In this document: positions 50,898-59,772 of the stretch, one piece after another
Numbering within the stretch: the first letter of the stretch is position 1
Layout of the letters: each line of letters begins with the position of its first letter
Notes under the pieces: generated by a model
What the model saw: only the letters and a program-made list of their open reading frames with translations
What the model was told of the DNA's origin: nothing
Databases searched by the model: none
Position numbers and translations under genes: made by a program
Source: Arthrobacter antibioticus
GTDB lineage: Bacteria; Actinomycetota; Actinomycetes; Actinomycetales; Micrococcaceae
Length of the DNA: 64,000 nucleotides
Assembly (NCBI RefSeq): GCF_030063205.1
Contig: NZ_JASISQ010000005.1
Location: 186,001 to 250,000, forward strand
Direction: 5' to 3'

Positions 50898-52067
50898 TTA
50901 GAGCAGGCTAACTGCCATGGCTTCAAGAGCCAGCAGTGGGGCAACATTGGTGGTGGTAAGACGGCGTCGCACAGCGTTGATAGCGTCCATGCGTTCAAGA
51001 GTGGCTTCTGGGCGGGAACCGGCAGCGAATTCCGTCAGCGCCCCGCGCAGTGGTTCATTGACAAGCTCCAGGATCTCCTGTTCGACGCCGGATCCTGCGC
51101 GGGAGTCCAACTGCAGTACCAGCACGTCCCTGTAGAAGGACAACAGATCAGTTAGCGCCCGGTCCAGATGGTCGGTCACCGATCGCTTGGCGCGGCGCTT
51201 TTGGTCCTCTTCAAGGGCGCGGACCTGGCTGCGCATGGGAGGCGGCAGCGTCCCGGTCTCTGGGGCACCCAAGTTACGCAGTAGGGTGGCCTTTTCAACG
51301 GCGTCGCGCTCTTCATTGGAGGAAGCCGCTTCAGCCTGAGCAAGCTCAAGCAGGGACCCGGCGGCAAGGACAGCTGTGGTTACGTCACGCAGGTTCAGCG
51401 GCAGGGACACTGTGGTGTTGCGTCGTTCCCGGGCGCCAGCATCGGTAGCCAGCCGGCGGGCGATGCCGATGTGACTTTGCGCGGCACGGGCGGCATAGAG
51501 CGCCAGGTCGGGTTCAATGCCATCGCGACGCGCCAGCAATGCCGCAACATCAGCAACCGGAGGCAGCCGAAGGGTTAAAGTGCGGCAGCGGGACCGGATG
51601 GTGACAAGCACATCTGCCGGGCTGGGGGCGCACAGAATCCAGATGGTCCGCGGCGGGGGCTCCTCGATGGCTTTAAGCAGCACATTGGTGGTGCGCTCGG
51701 CCATGCGGTCGGCATCGCCGACAATGATGACGCGCCAGCGGGCCGAAGAAGGGCTGTCGTGAGCTTTGCGCACAAGATTGCGGGCTTCTTCGATGGTGAT
51801 GGTGGTTTTTTCGGTCGCAATGAACGTGACATCGGCATTGGTGCCGCTCATGGTGGTGTGGCAGGCCTTGCACACGCCGCAGCCTCGAGCCGCCAGTTCA
51901 GGACGGTCACACACCAGTGCAGCAGCAAAGGCGAGGGCCGCGTTTGAACGCCCCGAACCAGGGGGGCCCGTCAAGAGCCAGGCGTGTGTGGGCGCAGCAG
52001 ACTGGGCGGCACGGCGAAGCTGCGCCACCACCGACTCCTGGCCTTGAAGATCTACCCAGACACTCAT
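50898..52067 (-). CDS. holB: DNA polymerase III subunit delta'
   Basis: The 389-residue clamp-loader subunit has a degenerate Walker A (TGPPGSGRSNAA, with arginine in place of lysine, as expected for delta'), four zinc-binding cysteines (CDRPELAARGCGVCKACH), and the sensor region KAIEEPPPRTIWILCAPS. It starts inside the tmk stop (ATGA overlap), the conserved tmk-holB order. Role: loading the sliding clamp during replication. Confidence 0.95.
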   Translation of the reverse strand: MSVWVDLQGQESVVAQLRRAAQSAAPTHAWLLTGPPGSGRSNAALAFAAALVCDRPELAARGCGVCKACHTTMSGTNADVTFIATEKTTITIEEARNLVRKAHDSPSSARWRVIIVGDADRMAERTTNVLLKAIEEPPPRTIWILCAPSPADVLVTIRSRCRTLTLRLPPVADVAALLARRDGIEPDLALYAARAAQSHIGIARRLATDAGARERRNTTVSLPLNLRDVTTAVLAAGSLLELAQAEAASSNEERDAVEKATLLRNLGAPETGTLPPPMRSQVRALEEDQKRRAKRSVTDHLDRALTDLLSFYRDVLVLQLDSRAGSGVEQEILELVNEPLRGALTEFAAGSRPEATLERMDAINAVRRRLTTTNVAPLLALEAMAVSLL

Positions 52068-52783
52068 GCTGTGCCGGCCGTCTGCCCCTGAACGCCGGAT
52101 CTCTCAGGGCCGGATCTTTCAGGCCCGGGAGCCGGTTCTGCGGCAAGTAGAGCCAGAACGCGGTCCTTGATTGCCGCCGCCAGCTCGGCAATGTCGGCCT
52201 TGGCTGGCAACACTAGGTACCGCTGCGGGTGCGCCGAAGCGAGTTCTAGAAATGCGGCGCGAATAGTGGCGTGGAAGTGATCAGGCTCGGATTCCATCCT
52301 GTCCTCAGTAGCATCGCCTGCGGTGCGCCGGTTGCGGCCGTCGGCAGGAGTCACATCCAGCAACACCGTCAGGTCCGGCCAAAGACCATCCGTAGCCCAT
52401 TCGTTGAGCGTCACGATGGCCTGGGTGCCCAGCCCGCGGCCGGCACCCTGATAGGCGATGGAAGAGTCAGCGTACCTGTCGCTGATCACAATTTCACCGC
52501 GTGCGACGGCGGGGACGATCACCTGTGCGGCGTGCGCGGCCCTGGCGGCAGCAAAGATCAGCGCCTCGGTTTTTGCATCAATTTCACCTTGGCCGTGTTC
52601 AAGGACAAGGGAGCGCAGCTTTTCTCCTACGGGAGTCCCGCCTGGCTCGCGGGTCCGGCGGACTTCGCGTCCGGCGTCGGAGAGGACATCGGTCAGCAAA
52701 GCGGCTTGGGTTGATTTTCCAGCGCCGTCGCCGCCCTCAAAAGCAATGAATAGGCCCGGCGCCGGGGCTAAGGAATGAGTCAC
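52064..52783 (-). CDS. tmk: Thymidylate kinase
   Basis: The 239-residue enzyme phosphorylates dTMP to dTDP. It has the P-loop FEGGDGAGKSTQAALL, the DR(E/Y)-type TREPGGTPVGEKLR, SDRYADSSIAYQG, and a LID region (GRNRRTAGDATEDRMES). A 22-residue proline-rich tail extends the C-terminus beyond the usual 210 residues. Coupled to holB by a 4-base overlap. Confidence 0.96.
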   Translation of the reverse strand: MTHSLAPAPGLFIAFEGGDGAGKSTQAALLTDVLSDAGREVRRTREPGGTPVGEKLRSLVLEHGQGEIDAKTEALIFAAARAAHAAQVIVPAVARGEIVISDRYADSSIAYQGAGRGLGTQAIVTLNEWATDGLWPDLTVLLDVTPADGRNRRTAGDATEDRMESEPDHFHATIRAAFLELASAHPQRYLVLPAKADIAELAAAIKDRVLALLAAEPAPGPERSGPERSGVQGQTAGTA

Positions 52784-52844
52784 GTCATTAGCCTACCGGC
52801 CCCAGCTGAAAGCCACCTTGCCGTGGGGTGTCGTGGCTGCGAAC

Positions 52845-53801
52845 CTAGTCCAATAGGGCAGCGGTCATGCGGTTGGTGTTGGTCTTCATCATCTCGATAT
52901 AGGTTTGTGCGCCTTGGCCAGCAGCGCTGAGTGACTCCGAGAATAGCGGCACGATCTGCACCCGGATTTTCGCCTCTTCTGCCAGAACCGTGGCGAGTTT
53001 GTCCGGCTGTGAGGTGTCGGCAAAAATAGCCGGAACCCCTGCCTCGCGGATCGTGCTGGCCAGGTCGTTGAGGTCGGAGGCACTGGGTGCCGCAAGCGTA
53101 GTTCCACTGGGGATAACGGCGCCAATCACCTCCAACTCGAAACGCTGCGCCAGATAGCCAAACACGTGATGGTTGGTGACGAGTTTGCGCTTCTGTGCAG
53201 GAACGGCCGCAAATTTGGCGGACATCCACTGATCAAGTTCGCCAATATTTGCTTTGTAGGTGGCCGCATTGCTGTGTATGTGGGCAGGGTTGCTCAGCCG
53301 GACATGCTCTACGATGGCGTTCTCGATGGCACCCACGGCCGTCAAGACCCGCTGGGGATCGGTCCAAAAGTGTGGGTCCTGTGCGCCTGCCTCTCCAGTT
53401 CCCGGCAGTGTAATCGGGTTGATCACGGCGCCCACTTCCAGCACCGGCACACCCTGTTTCCTGGCCGATTCGACATGGCCAAGGACGACCTCTTCCAATC
53501 CCAGCCCATTGAAGATGATCACATCAGCTTGTTCCATTTCACCGGCCTGATGGGCTGAAATGCCAAAGGAGTGGGGATCGGCGTTGGCCTCCATGAGAAC
53601 CACTACAGTGGCAGAATCGCCCACTATATTACGGGTAATATCACCTAAAATATTTGTGGTGACAATGATGGTTGCCTTCTCATTTGCCGGCGCCGCCGCG
53701 CACGCTGCGAGGACTCCGGCAGTAGCCAGCAGCGTTGCCATTAGTGCTAAGGCAGTGCGACGGCGTGATGGCACCGCCTGCTTGGACCCCCGGTACCTCA
53801 T
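52845..53801 (-). CDS. aztC: Zinc ABC transporter substrate-binding lipoprotein, AztC type
   Basis: The 318-residue protein has a lipobox with Cys34 (VLAAC) after a basic leader containing RRR. Zinc ligands of cluster A-I proteins are visible: H77 in ADPHSFG, H144 in DPHFW, H211/H212 in NHHVFGYLA, and an aspartate in FADTSQPD. The long His-rich loop of ZnuA is missing, as in AztC, which instead receives zinc from AztD. Its ATG overlaps the aztD stop (ATGA), making an aztB-aztD-aztC operon. Confidence 0.92.
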   Translation of the reverse strand: MRYRGSKQAVPSRRRTALALMATLLATAGVLAACAAAPANEKATIIVTTNILGDITRNIVGDSATVVVLMEANADPHSFGISAHQAGEMEQADVIIFNGLGLEEVVLGHVESARKQGVPVLEVGAVINPITLPGTGEAGAQDPHFWTDPQRVLTAVGAIENAIVEHVRLSNPAHIHSNAATYKANIGELDQWMSAKFAAVPAQKRKLVTNHHVFGYLAQRFELEVIGAVIPSGTTLAAPSASDLNDLASTIREAGVPAIFADTSQPDKLATVLAEEAKIRVQIVPLFSESLSAAGQGAQTYIEMMKTNTNRMTAALLD

Positions 53802-55048
53802 AGTCCCGTCTCCACGAGTTGGGCGAGCGGTTCCGTGGTGGTGAAGGTGCGGGCAACCCGAAGATTGTCCTTGTAATCGATCTCGTGGATCAGTGTGGAC
53901 GCTGGGTCGCTGAGGTAGGCGCGGCCAGCGTCAAGTACCAGGGCGGGAGGTGGCCCGTGCTTCATTTGCTTTAGAAGAGCGGACTGATTTTCTACCAGGC
54001 CGGTCAGAGGGTCCAAAGCGTACAAGGTGCCGCTTTGACCCATCGCCAGTGCAGGGGATCCGTTGCCAGCTGTGGAGGCAACAACTATGGGTTCGGGGCT
54101 TGGTATGAAAGTGAGCTTTAGCGTCGCCACGTCTACGTGCCATAACCCCGTTGTGCCCGCAAGAGCAGTCAGCTCACTGGAGCCGGGCCGGTGGCTAAAG
54201 GAGGTTGCCGGCTCGTCGGATTCGTTTTCCGGATAGGGGATTTTGGTGGATGTAAGCGATCCTTCCTCCTCGCCGATGACCAAAACGCCATCACTGCAGC
54301 CAAAAACCACTCCGTGCCGGGTGCTTGCATGTCCCCGCAGCGCTGGACACGCTGTGGGTAGGAGCGAGCCCGAGGCGTTTCCCTCTGGGGCGGCTCCGTG
54401 CGTGTCAGCACCGGGACTCTGGCCCGCCGGCAGGTCAAAGGCTGCAACAGTTGTGGGTAGTTTGTCCTTTCCGGGGGAGCCTGTGACAAGCATGCGCCCT
54501 TTATAGGGAATAGCCAGGCCCGTGTGTGGGGTCCCTGGCAAAGTGGTTTCCACTGTGAGGACACCTGTTTCGAGTGTTTTGCGGTTCAGCACGGAGGTGT
54601 CTCCTGTTTGCTCATCAAAGATTCCTACCCAGTGCCCATCACTGGCCACAGCGCCAGCCGGGACGGGCGCCTTCGCCTGCAGTTGCTGAGCCGTGGAGTG
54701 GTAGAAGTGCTTGTGATCTCCGTGGTCCACCGCCCAGACACCTGTATCAATGACATTAAGCCCGGCCTCGGCAGTAGTTCTAAGAAATAGGAAGCGGCCG
54801 TCATGCTGCATCGATTCCGCACCAGGGAGGGTGAAAGTGTCCGTCTCATTCCCAGATAGAGGGTCAATTATGGAAATACTGCCGGCCTCCGTGGACAGGT
54901 AGGAGAGCCTCATTTGAGGTTCCTCAGCCTCCGTGGCACCGGCAACGAACCCATGGGGGACCGGTGCTGCAGCGGGGGAACCGCAGGCAACGAGTGCTGT
55001 GAGGATAAATGCGCAGATTAGTCCGGAGGTGGTTTTGGAAGAACTCAT
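53798..55048 (-). CDS. aztD: Zinc metallochaperone AztD-like lipoprotein (copy 1)
   Basis: The 416-residue protein has a lipobox (ALVACGS) and a beta-propeller-like mature part with repeated strands (LSYLSTEAGSISIIDPLSG, LFLRTTAEAGLNVIDTGVWAVDHGDHKHFYH). DHGDHKHFYH offers zinc ligands. The start at 55048 is set by the ATGA overlap with aztB; the upstream frame only reads through aztB. It would pass zinc to AztC outside the membrane. A paralogue lies at 56725-58050. Confidence 0.9.
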   Translation of the reverse strand: MSSSKTTSGLICAFILTALVACGSPAAAPVPHGFVAGATEAEEPQMRLSYLSTEAGSISIIDPLSGNETDTFTLPGAESMQHDGRFLFLRTTAEAGLNVIDTGVWAVDHGDHKHFYHSTAQQLQAKAPVPAGAVASDGHWVGIFDEQTGDTSVLNRKTLETGVLTVETTLPGTPHTGLAIPYKGRMLVTGSPGKDKLPTTVAAFDLPAGQSPGADTHGAAPEGNASGSLLPTACPALRGHASTRHGVVFGCSDGVLVIGEEEGSLTSTKIPYPENESDEPATSFSHRPGSSELTALAGTTGLWHVDVATLKLTFIPSPEPIVVASTAGNGSPALAMGQSGTLYALDPLTGLVENQSALLKQMKHGPPPALVLDAGRAYLSDPASTLIHEIDYKDNLRVARTFTTTEPLAQLVETGL

Positions 55049-55935
55049 GCAGGGGCGCCTTTCTGGGCGGTGGTGTTCTCGGTAGTGTTCTCGGTGGTGG
55101 CCGCGGAGTGCGGCCGGAGGATCAATGGACGGAGAGCGCTCGCAGCACTGGAAATAAAGAACAACGCCACAGCCGAAGCAGCAATTGTGGCCCCGGCTGC
55201 GGTCCGCGCGTGCCACGAGATGAGCAGACCGGCAGCCACAGCTGTGCATCCCAGAACCGCTGCGATGCCCATGATGGCGGGAATGGATCGAGCCCATGGC
55301 AGAGCTGCGGCAGGTGGCGCAATCAGCAGCCCAAATACTAAGAGCGTGCCCACCACTTGGAACGATCCAGCCATGGCTGCCGTCACCAATAGCAAAAGCA
55401 CAATGGCCGCCAGCTCCGGATGAAGCCCCAAGGTTGCCGCTTTACGCCCGTCAAACACCAAGGCCATAAACGGGCGGTGGAAGATGGCTGCCACCATTGC
55501 TGTGCCGGCCAGGATGGCGCACAACAACCAGATATCCGAGAACTTGACGGCCAGAATGTCGCCAAAGAGAATGCCCGTCAGATCCACGGCAAATGATCGT
55601 GACCGGGAAATGATAATCACTCCGGCCGCCAGCATGCCCACAAAGACGAGCCCGATTGAGGTGTCGTGGGAGAGTCGCTGGTGACGGGACATGAGTGAGA
55701 CCCCAAGTGCCATCACTGTTGCACTGACAGCAGCGCCTAGTACCGGATTCAAGCCCAGCAACAAAGCCACAGCAATCCCGGGGAGCATGCCATGGGACAT
55801 TGCATCGCCTAAAAAAGCCATGCCGCGCAGCACCACCCACGTGCCAACAATGGCGCATAAGAGGGCCACAACCGTTCCGCCCAGCAGGGCGCGCTGAACG
55901 AAGGAAACGTTGAAGGGTTCAAAAAGCCAATCCAT
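55045..55935 (-). CDS. aztB: Zinc ABC transporter permease, AztB type
   Basis: The 296-residue ABC-3 family permease has about eight membrane segments, with AFLGDAMSHGMLPGIAVALLLG near the N-terminus, and VVGTLLVFGLLIAPPAAAL later, both family hallmarks. First gene of the minus-strand aztB-aztD-aztC operon, diverging from aztA with a Zur-like box between. Confidence 0.94.
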   Translation of the reverse strand: MDWLFEPFNVSFVQRALLGGTVVALLCAIVGTWVVLRGMAFLGDAMSHGMLPGIAVALLLGLNPVLGAAVSATVMALGVSLMSRHQRLSHDTSIGLVFVGMLAAGVIIISRSRSFAVDLTGILFGDILAVKFSDIWLLCAILAGTAMVAAIFHRPFMALVFDGRKAATLGLHPELAAIVLLLLVTAAMAGSFQVVGTLLVFGLLIAPPAAALPWARSIPAIMGIAAVLGCTAVAAGLLISWHARTAAGATIAASAVALFFISSAASALRPLILRPHSAATTENTTENTTAQKGAPA

Positions 55936-55950
55936 ACACTCAGCATACTA

Positions 55951-55968
55951 TAATGAGAATCATTATCA
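55951..55968. promoter_or_regulatory. Zur box between aztB and aztA
   Basis: TAATGAGAATCATTATCA closely resembles the actinobacterial Zur consensus (TGAAAATCATTTTCA type). It is 18 bases identical to the site before the second aztD at 58069. Position between divergent genes allows control of both. Confidence 0.85.
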
Positions 55969-55985
55969 ATTACAGGAGATGTGCC

Positions 55986-56666
55986 GTGGATGCTGTCACT
56001 ATTGTGGACGTTGGATTTTCGTATGGGTCACGCCAGGTCATTGATGGCCTGTTCCTCACGCTGGAGGCTGGGACTTTGACGGCCGTGAAAGGGGCAAATG
56101 GATCAGGGAAATCCACCCTTCTTGCCCTGATTGCGGGCACGCTTCGCCCATCCCGCGGGGTGGTTTCACTTGCCAGCCAGCAGCGCCCGGCTGTGGTGTT
56201 GCAGCGCAGTAAAGTCTCGGATGCGCTTCCGCTGACGGTTCGGCAGACGGTAGCCATGGGTTGTTGGGGAAACCGCAGTTGGCTCAAACCCTTGGGCAGA
56301 GGCGAGCATGCCGTGGTGGTTGACTCACTGGAGCGTGTTGGGTTGCTGGCTCTGGCTCACCGTCAGTTGGGTGAGCTCTCCGGCGGCCAGCGCCAGAGGG
56401 TCCTGCTAGCGCAAGGGATTGCCCAACAATCAAGGCTGCTTCTATTGGATGAGCCCGTGGCGGGAGTCGATGAGCAGTCGCGGGCGAGGATACGTCAGAT
56501 TATCGCCACTGAAGTTCACCGGGGAGTCACCGTTGTGGAGGTGACCCACAGCCATGCGGATGCATCCGAAGCTGATCGGGTGCTAGTGATGGCACAAGGC
56601 GGGATTGTGGCGGATTCGCAGGTGCTTTGCGCGGCGGCAGCTAGCGAGTGGATGGGCGGCAATTAA
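55986..56666 (+). CDS. aztA: Zinc ABC transporter ATPase, AztA type
   Basis: The 226-residue ATPase has Walker A GANGSGKSTLL, signature LSGGQRQRVLLAQGI, Walker B LLLLDEPVAGVD and the switch histidine in VTHSHAD. The GTG start (VDAVTIVDVGFSYG) follows GGAG by 7 bases; an ATG 33 bases upstream lies inside the Zur box and is not used. It diverges from the aztB operon. Confidence 0.93.
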   Translation: MDAVTIVDVGFSYGSRQVIDGLFLTLEAGTLTAVKGANGSGKSTLLALIAGTLRPSRGVVSLASQQRPAVVLQRSKVSDALPLTVRQTVAMGCWGNRSWLKPLGRGEHAVVVDSLERVGLLALAHRQLGELSGGQRQRVLLAQGIAQQSRLLLLDEPVAGVDEQSRARIRQIIATEVHRGVTVVEVTHSHADASEADRVLVMAQGGIVADSQVLCAAAASEWMGGN

Positions 56667-56672
56667 GCAGAA

Positions 56673-56715
56673 GGCCGGGCGGTCCCACCCGATCAAGGAG
56701 TGGGGCCGCCCGGCC
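56673..56715. terminator. Terminator between aztA and aztD copy 2
   Basis: GGCCGGGCGG (56673-56682) pairs with CCGCCCGGCC (56706-56715) around a 23-base centre that itself has CCCAC/GTGGG. Between convergent genes. Confidence 0.85.
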
Positions 56716-56724
56716 GCAGCTGTT

Positions 56725-58050
56725 TTATCCGGAGATACCAGTTATTTCATTGGGGACGTGCGGTAACGGGTGGGTTGCGCTCACTGTGCCTGAAGACAGG
56801 TCAATGACCTGAAGTAACTTCTTGGCCGGATCACTTACATAGGCTGTTTTCCCGTTTGAGAAGAGCGCCGGCCGGGGTTGCTGCCATTCCGTGGGTTCTT
56901 CCCAGGGGGTGACGGCGGCAATGGCGGCGGTTTCTTTGCCGGAGTGAGCGTCGTGGATATGAAGTTTGCCGTCCGTACCAAGGATGAGGGCCTCACCCTT
57001 GGCGCCGCGGGCCAGGGAGCGGAAGGAGTATGAGTAGTCAATGGCAACGGTGGTGAGCTTTCCGGTGGCCGTGTCCGTCAAGGAGAACGCTGCAGGGCGT
57101 TCGTGCTCAGCATCTTTATCTGTTTTGTAATCTCCCAGCACTACGGAGGAGGTGGCGCTGCCGGCCTGGGTGCCAATTCTGCCGTGACCGTCAGGGGAGG
57201 AAATCTTGGTGATGATTCCGTCCTTGATGAGCAAGGTGCCATCCTCGCAGCCAAGTACCACCGCCTCGTCCTTGGCTGAGGCCTCTCCGTGGACTCCGGG
57301 GCACTCATCGCTTTGTGCCAAGACGGCCCGGGCGCCGTCGGCGCCAGGTTTATCCAGCAACGTGGCACCAGTGCGGGCTTCGCTGGTCCCGTTCGTGACC
57401 ACCAGCTGACCGTTGGCAAGTTGAACAGCCACGCCGTGGTGGGCGGCGCTGGTCTTGAAATTTTGTGTTGTGGGCAGCTCGGCAGCTTCCAGGTCCTTTG
57501 ATGTGAACACCTGAACTTCGCCGGTACCGTCGTCAAAGAGGGCTGTTTTTCCTGCGTGGCCCACCACATGTCCGGGTTTGGTGGCGGAGAACAATCGCTC
57601 CTGAAGTTCCGGAGGTGCTGTGAAGTGGTGATGGTGATCCCCGTGTGGTTCCGACCAACTGCCCATATCCAGGACCTGGAATCCGGCGGTGGTGGAGACA
57701 AGTACGTGGCGTCCGTCCCCAGCCGGGCTGACCCTGTTGAATCCGGCAAGAGGCAAATCGGCTGTGACCTTGCCGGTGGCTGCATCCAGAACGCTCATGC
57801 CGCCGTCGTGCGTCAGGACAAGCCTGGGTGCGGCGGCATCGACCTCCGTGCGTTCGGCGGCATGGGCGGCATGGGAACCGTGGGGGTGCTCGGAAGCAAC
57901 AGGAGAGTCGGTGGAGGCGGAAGACGGGCTGCCGCACGCGGACAGGGTTAGCGCAGCAATAATGGCGAAGGCGCTCAGGGTAGGGGCGGCGAAACTGCGC
58001 GCTCGAGGGACTGTAGTGAGAGGTGGATTTAGTTCTTCTTTAGTGATCAT
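56725..58050 (-). CDS. Zinc metallochaperone AztD-like lipoprotein (copy 2)
   Basis: The 441-residue protein has a lipobox (LTLSACGS) and a propeller-like mature part (LVLTHDGGMSVLDAATGKVTADLPLAG, VLDMGSWSEPHGDHHHHF). It has more histidines than copy 1 (EHPHGSHAAHAAE near the N-terminus; PHGDHHHHF in the core). Start is MITKEELNPP at 58050; a longer frame upstream would include the Zur box. It is monocistronic, with its own Zur-like box only about 19 bases before the start, which suggests a very short or absent leader. Confidence 0.9.
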   Translation of the reverse strand: MITKEELNPPLTTVPRARSFAAPTLSAFAIIAALTLSACGSPSSASTDSPVASEHPHGSHAAHAAERTEVDAAAPRLVLTHDGGMSVLDAATGKVTADLPLAGFNRVSPAGDGRHVLVSTTAGFQVLDMGSWSEPHGDHHHHFTAPPELQERLFSATKPGHVVGHAGKTALFDDGTGEVQVFTSKDLEAAELPTTQNFKTSAAHHGVAVQLANGQLVVTNGTSEARTGATLLDKPGADGARAVLAQSDECPGVHGEASAKDEAVVLGCEDGTLLIKDGIITKISSPDGHGRIGTQAGSATSSVVLGDYKTDKDAEHERPAAFSLTDTATGKLTTVAIDYSYSFRSLARGAKGEALILGTDGKLHIHDAHSGKETAAIAAVTPWEEPTEWQQPRPALFSNGKTAYVSDPAKKLLQVIDLSSGTVSATHPLPHVPNEITGISG

Positions 58051-58068
58051 GACACCGATGCTAACCTT

Positions 58069-58086
58069 AATGAGAATCATTATCAA
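58069..58086. promoter_or_regulatory. Zur box before aztD copy 2
   Basis: TAATGAGAATCATTATCA, identical over 18 bases to the site at 55951. It lies between the divergent aztD copy 2 and metB. Confidence 0.85.
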
Positions 58087-58175
58087 AACAAGGACTGGTG
58101 AAACCAGGAAATGTTGCCCCAGGTTCAACGACTCAAATTGTCGCTGCCGTGAACCGGCGGTCTACGCTGGAAGTT

Positions 58176-59375
58176 ATGACGTACAACGCTGCCGAACACC
58201 CTAAGAACCTGAGCCCCGACACAGTTGTTGTTGCTGCGGGCCGGCCCGCCCGGGAGCATGACGCGCCGGTGAATCCGCCCATAGTTCTCTCCTCCACATA
58301 TGTGGGCACCGGCGAAGTTGTTGATGGCGACAGGGCCTATGGGCGTTACTCCAACCCCACGTGGGACCCGTTGGAAGACGCATTGGGTCAGCTGGAGGGT
58401 GCCACCCTTCCTGCGCTGATCTTTAGTTCGGGCCTGGCAGCGGCCTCCGCAGCTCTCTCGCTAGTGCCCACGGGAGGGGTGCTCGTTATGCCAACGCACT
58501 CGTATCAGGGGGCGTTGGTTATGGCGCAGGAGCAAGCGGCAAAGGGTTTGTTCACGCTGCGCACAGTGGATATTGCCAATAATGATGAGGTTATTTTGGC
58601 TCTCACCGGCAGCGGGGAGAAGGCCGCTGACATGCTCTGGCTGGAGAGTCCAACCAACCCCATGCTGGAGGTGGCGGACATCGGCCTCCTCTGCCGTTCC
58701 GCACAAGCCGTTGGCGCCATCGTGGTCACCGACAACACCTTCTCCACCCCGCTGGTGCAGAAACCGCTGGAGCTGGGTGCTGACATTGTGCTGCACTCAG
58801 TGACCAAATATTTGGCCGGTCACTCCGATGTCATCCTCGGCGCCCTAGCCACATCCAATCCCGAACTGCGCCATGCGCTGCTGCATCACCGCTCAATTCA
58901 CGGCGCCATCGCCGGCCCCTTCGAGGCCTGGCTTGCCCTGCGTGGTTTGCGCACCCTGGCCCTGCGTGTTGAGCGCTCGCAGGCCAGTGCAGCGGTACTT
59001 GCCGAACGTCTTGATGCGCACGACGGCGTCACAAAAGTACTCTTTCCCGGATTGCCTTCGGACCCGGGTCACCAGCGGGCCACGGCACAGATGAGCGGTT
59101 TTGGTTCCATCCTGTGCGTCGAAGTTGCTGGTGGTGCCGATGCGGCCAACGCGCTGGTTGAGGCCCTGCAGGTGTGGACCCCAGCCACTTCGCTTGGTGG
59201 CGTGGAGTCATTGATCGAACGCCGGCGTCGTCACGCGAACGAGCCCGAGACAGTTCCGGCAAACCTCTTGCGGCTGAGTGTTGGCATTGAAAACGTTGAA
59301 GACCTTTGGAGTGACCTTGAGCAGGCACTTGCTCAGGTGGCGCCCGCGACTTCCATCCCGCGCGACGCCCTGTAA
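58176..59375 (+). CDS. metB: Cystathionine gamma-synthase/lyase (Cys/Met metabolism PLP enzyme)
   Basis: The 399-residue enzyme has PLP-family motifs: [83 protein letters not shown] (the lysine of SVTKY binds PLP), and [17 protein letters not shown]. It would join O-acyl-homoserine and cysteine, or split cystathionine. ATG 58176 follows GGAAG with short spacing; a frame 78 bases upstream is less likely. It diverges from aztD copy 2 beyond the Zur-like box, so zinc control is possible. Confidence 0.92.
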   Translation: MTYNAAEHPKNLSPDTVVVAAGRPAREHDAPVNPPIVLSSTYVGTGEVVDGDRAYGRYSNPTWDPLEDALGQLEGATLPALIFSSGLAAASAALSLVPTGGVLVMPTHSYQGALVMAQEQAAKGLFTLRTVDIANNDEVILALTGSGEKAADMLWLESPTNPMLEVADIGLLCRSAQAVGAIVVTDNTFSTPLVQKPLELGADIVLHSVTKYLAGHSDVILGALATSNPELRHALLHHRSIHGAIAGPFEAWLALRGLRTLALRVERSQASAAVLAERLDAHDGVTKVLFPGLPSDPGHQRATAQMSGFGSILCVEVAGGADAANALVEALQVWTPATSLGGVESLIERRRRHANEPETVPANLLRLSVGIENVEDLWSDLEQALAQVAPATSIPRDAL

Positions 59376-59384
59376 GCTTGAGCC

Positions 59385-59744
59385 GTGGTCATTTTCGTGA
59401 ACTTTATGCAGTTTCTCATCCTCGTGGCTTTAGGTTTGACGGCCGTGGGCATTCAAGGCTGGGCGTTTATAGACTGCCTGCGCACATCTGCCAACGATTT
59501 TGAGCGCGTATACAAGCGGACCAAAACGTTCTGGACGGCACTTACGGCCGGAGCGTTATTCTTTGGCATCATCTACGTGGTGCCGCCATTGCTGAGCCTG
59601 ACGGTTCCGCAGCTGGGCATGAGTTTGATCCTTAGCCTCGGCGGAGTCACAGCGGCAGGGGTCTACTTGGCCGATGTTCGGCCCGCTTTGGTTGACGCGC
59701 GCGGGCGTGGTCGCGGACAGCAAAACCGCGGCTCATCCTGGTAA
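59385..59744 (+). CDS. DUF2516 family membrane protein
   Basis: The 119-residue protein has three membrane segments and the actinobacterial DUF2516 pattern (GWAFIDCLRTSANDFERVYKRTKTFWTALT, then YLADVRPALVDARGRGRGQQNRGSSW). A GTG start lies 9 bases after the metB stop. Function unknown; conserved as a small inner-membrane protein in actinobacteria. Confidence 0.88.
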   Translation: MVIFVNFMQFLILVALGLTAVGIQGWAFIDCLRTSANDFERVYKRTKTFWTALTAGALFFGIIYVVPPLLSLTVPQLGMSLILSLGGVTAAGVYLADVRPALVDARGRGRGQQNRGSSW

Positions 59745-59772
59745 GAAATCACTGAAACCGGACGAATTGGTG

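Noticed and set aside
53798-55297. 83-residue N-terminal extension of aztD copy 1
   Set aside because: It is antisense/out-of-frame reading of aztB; the lipoprotein signal starts at 55048 with an ATGA overlap.
55953-55985. ATG start for aztA inside the Zur box
   Set aside because: No ribosome site; the GTG at 55986 has GGAG at correct spacing.
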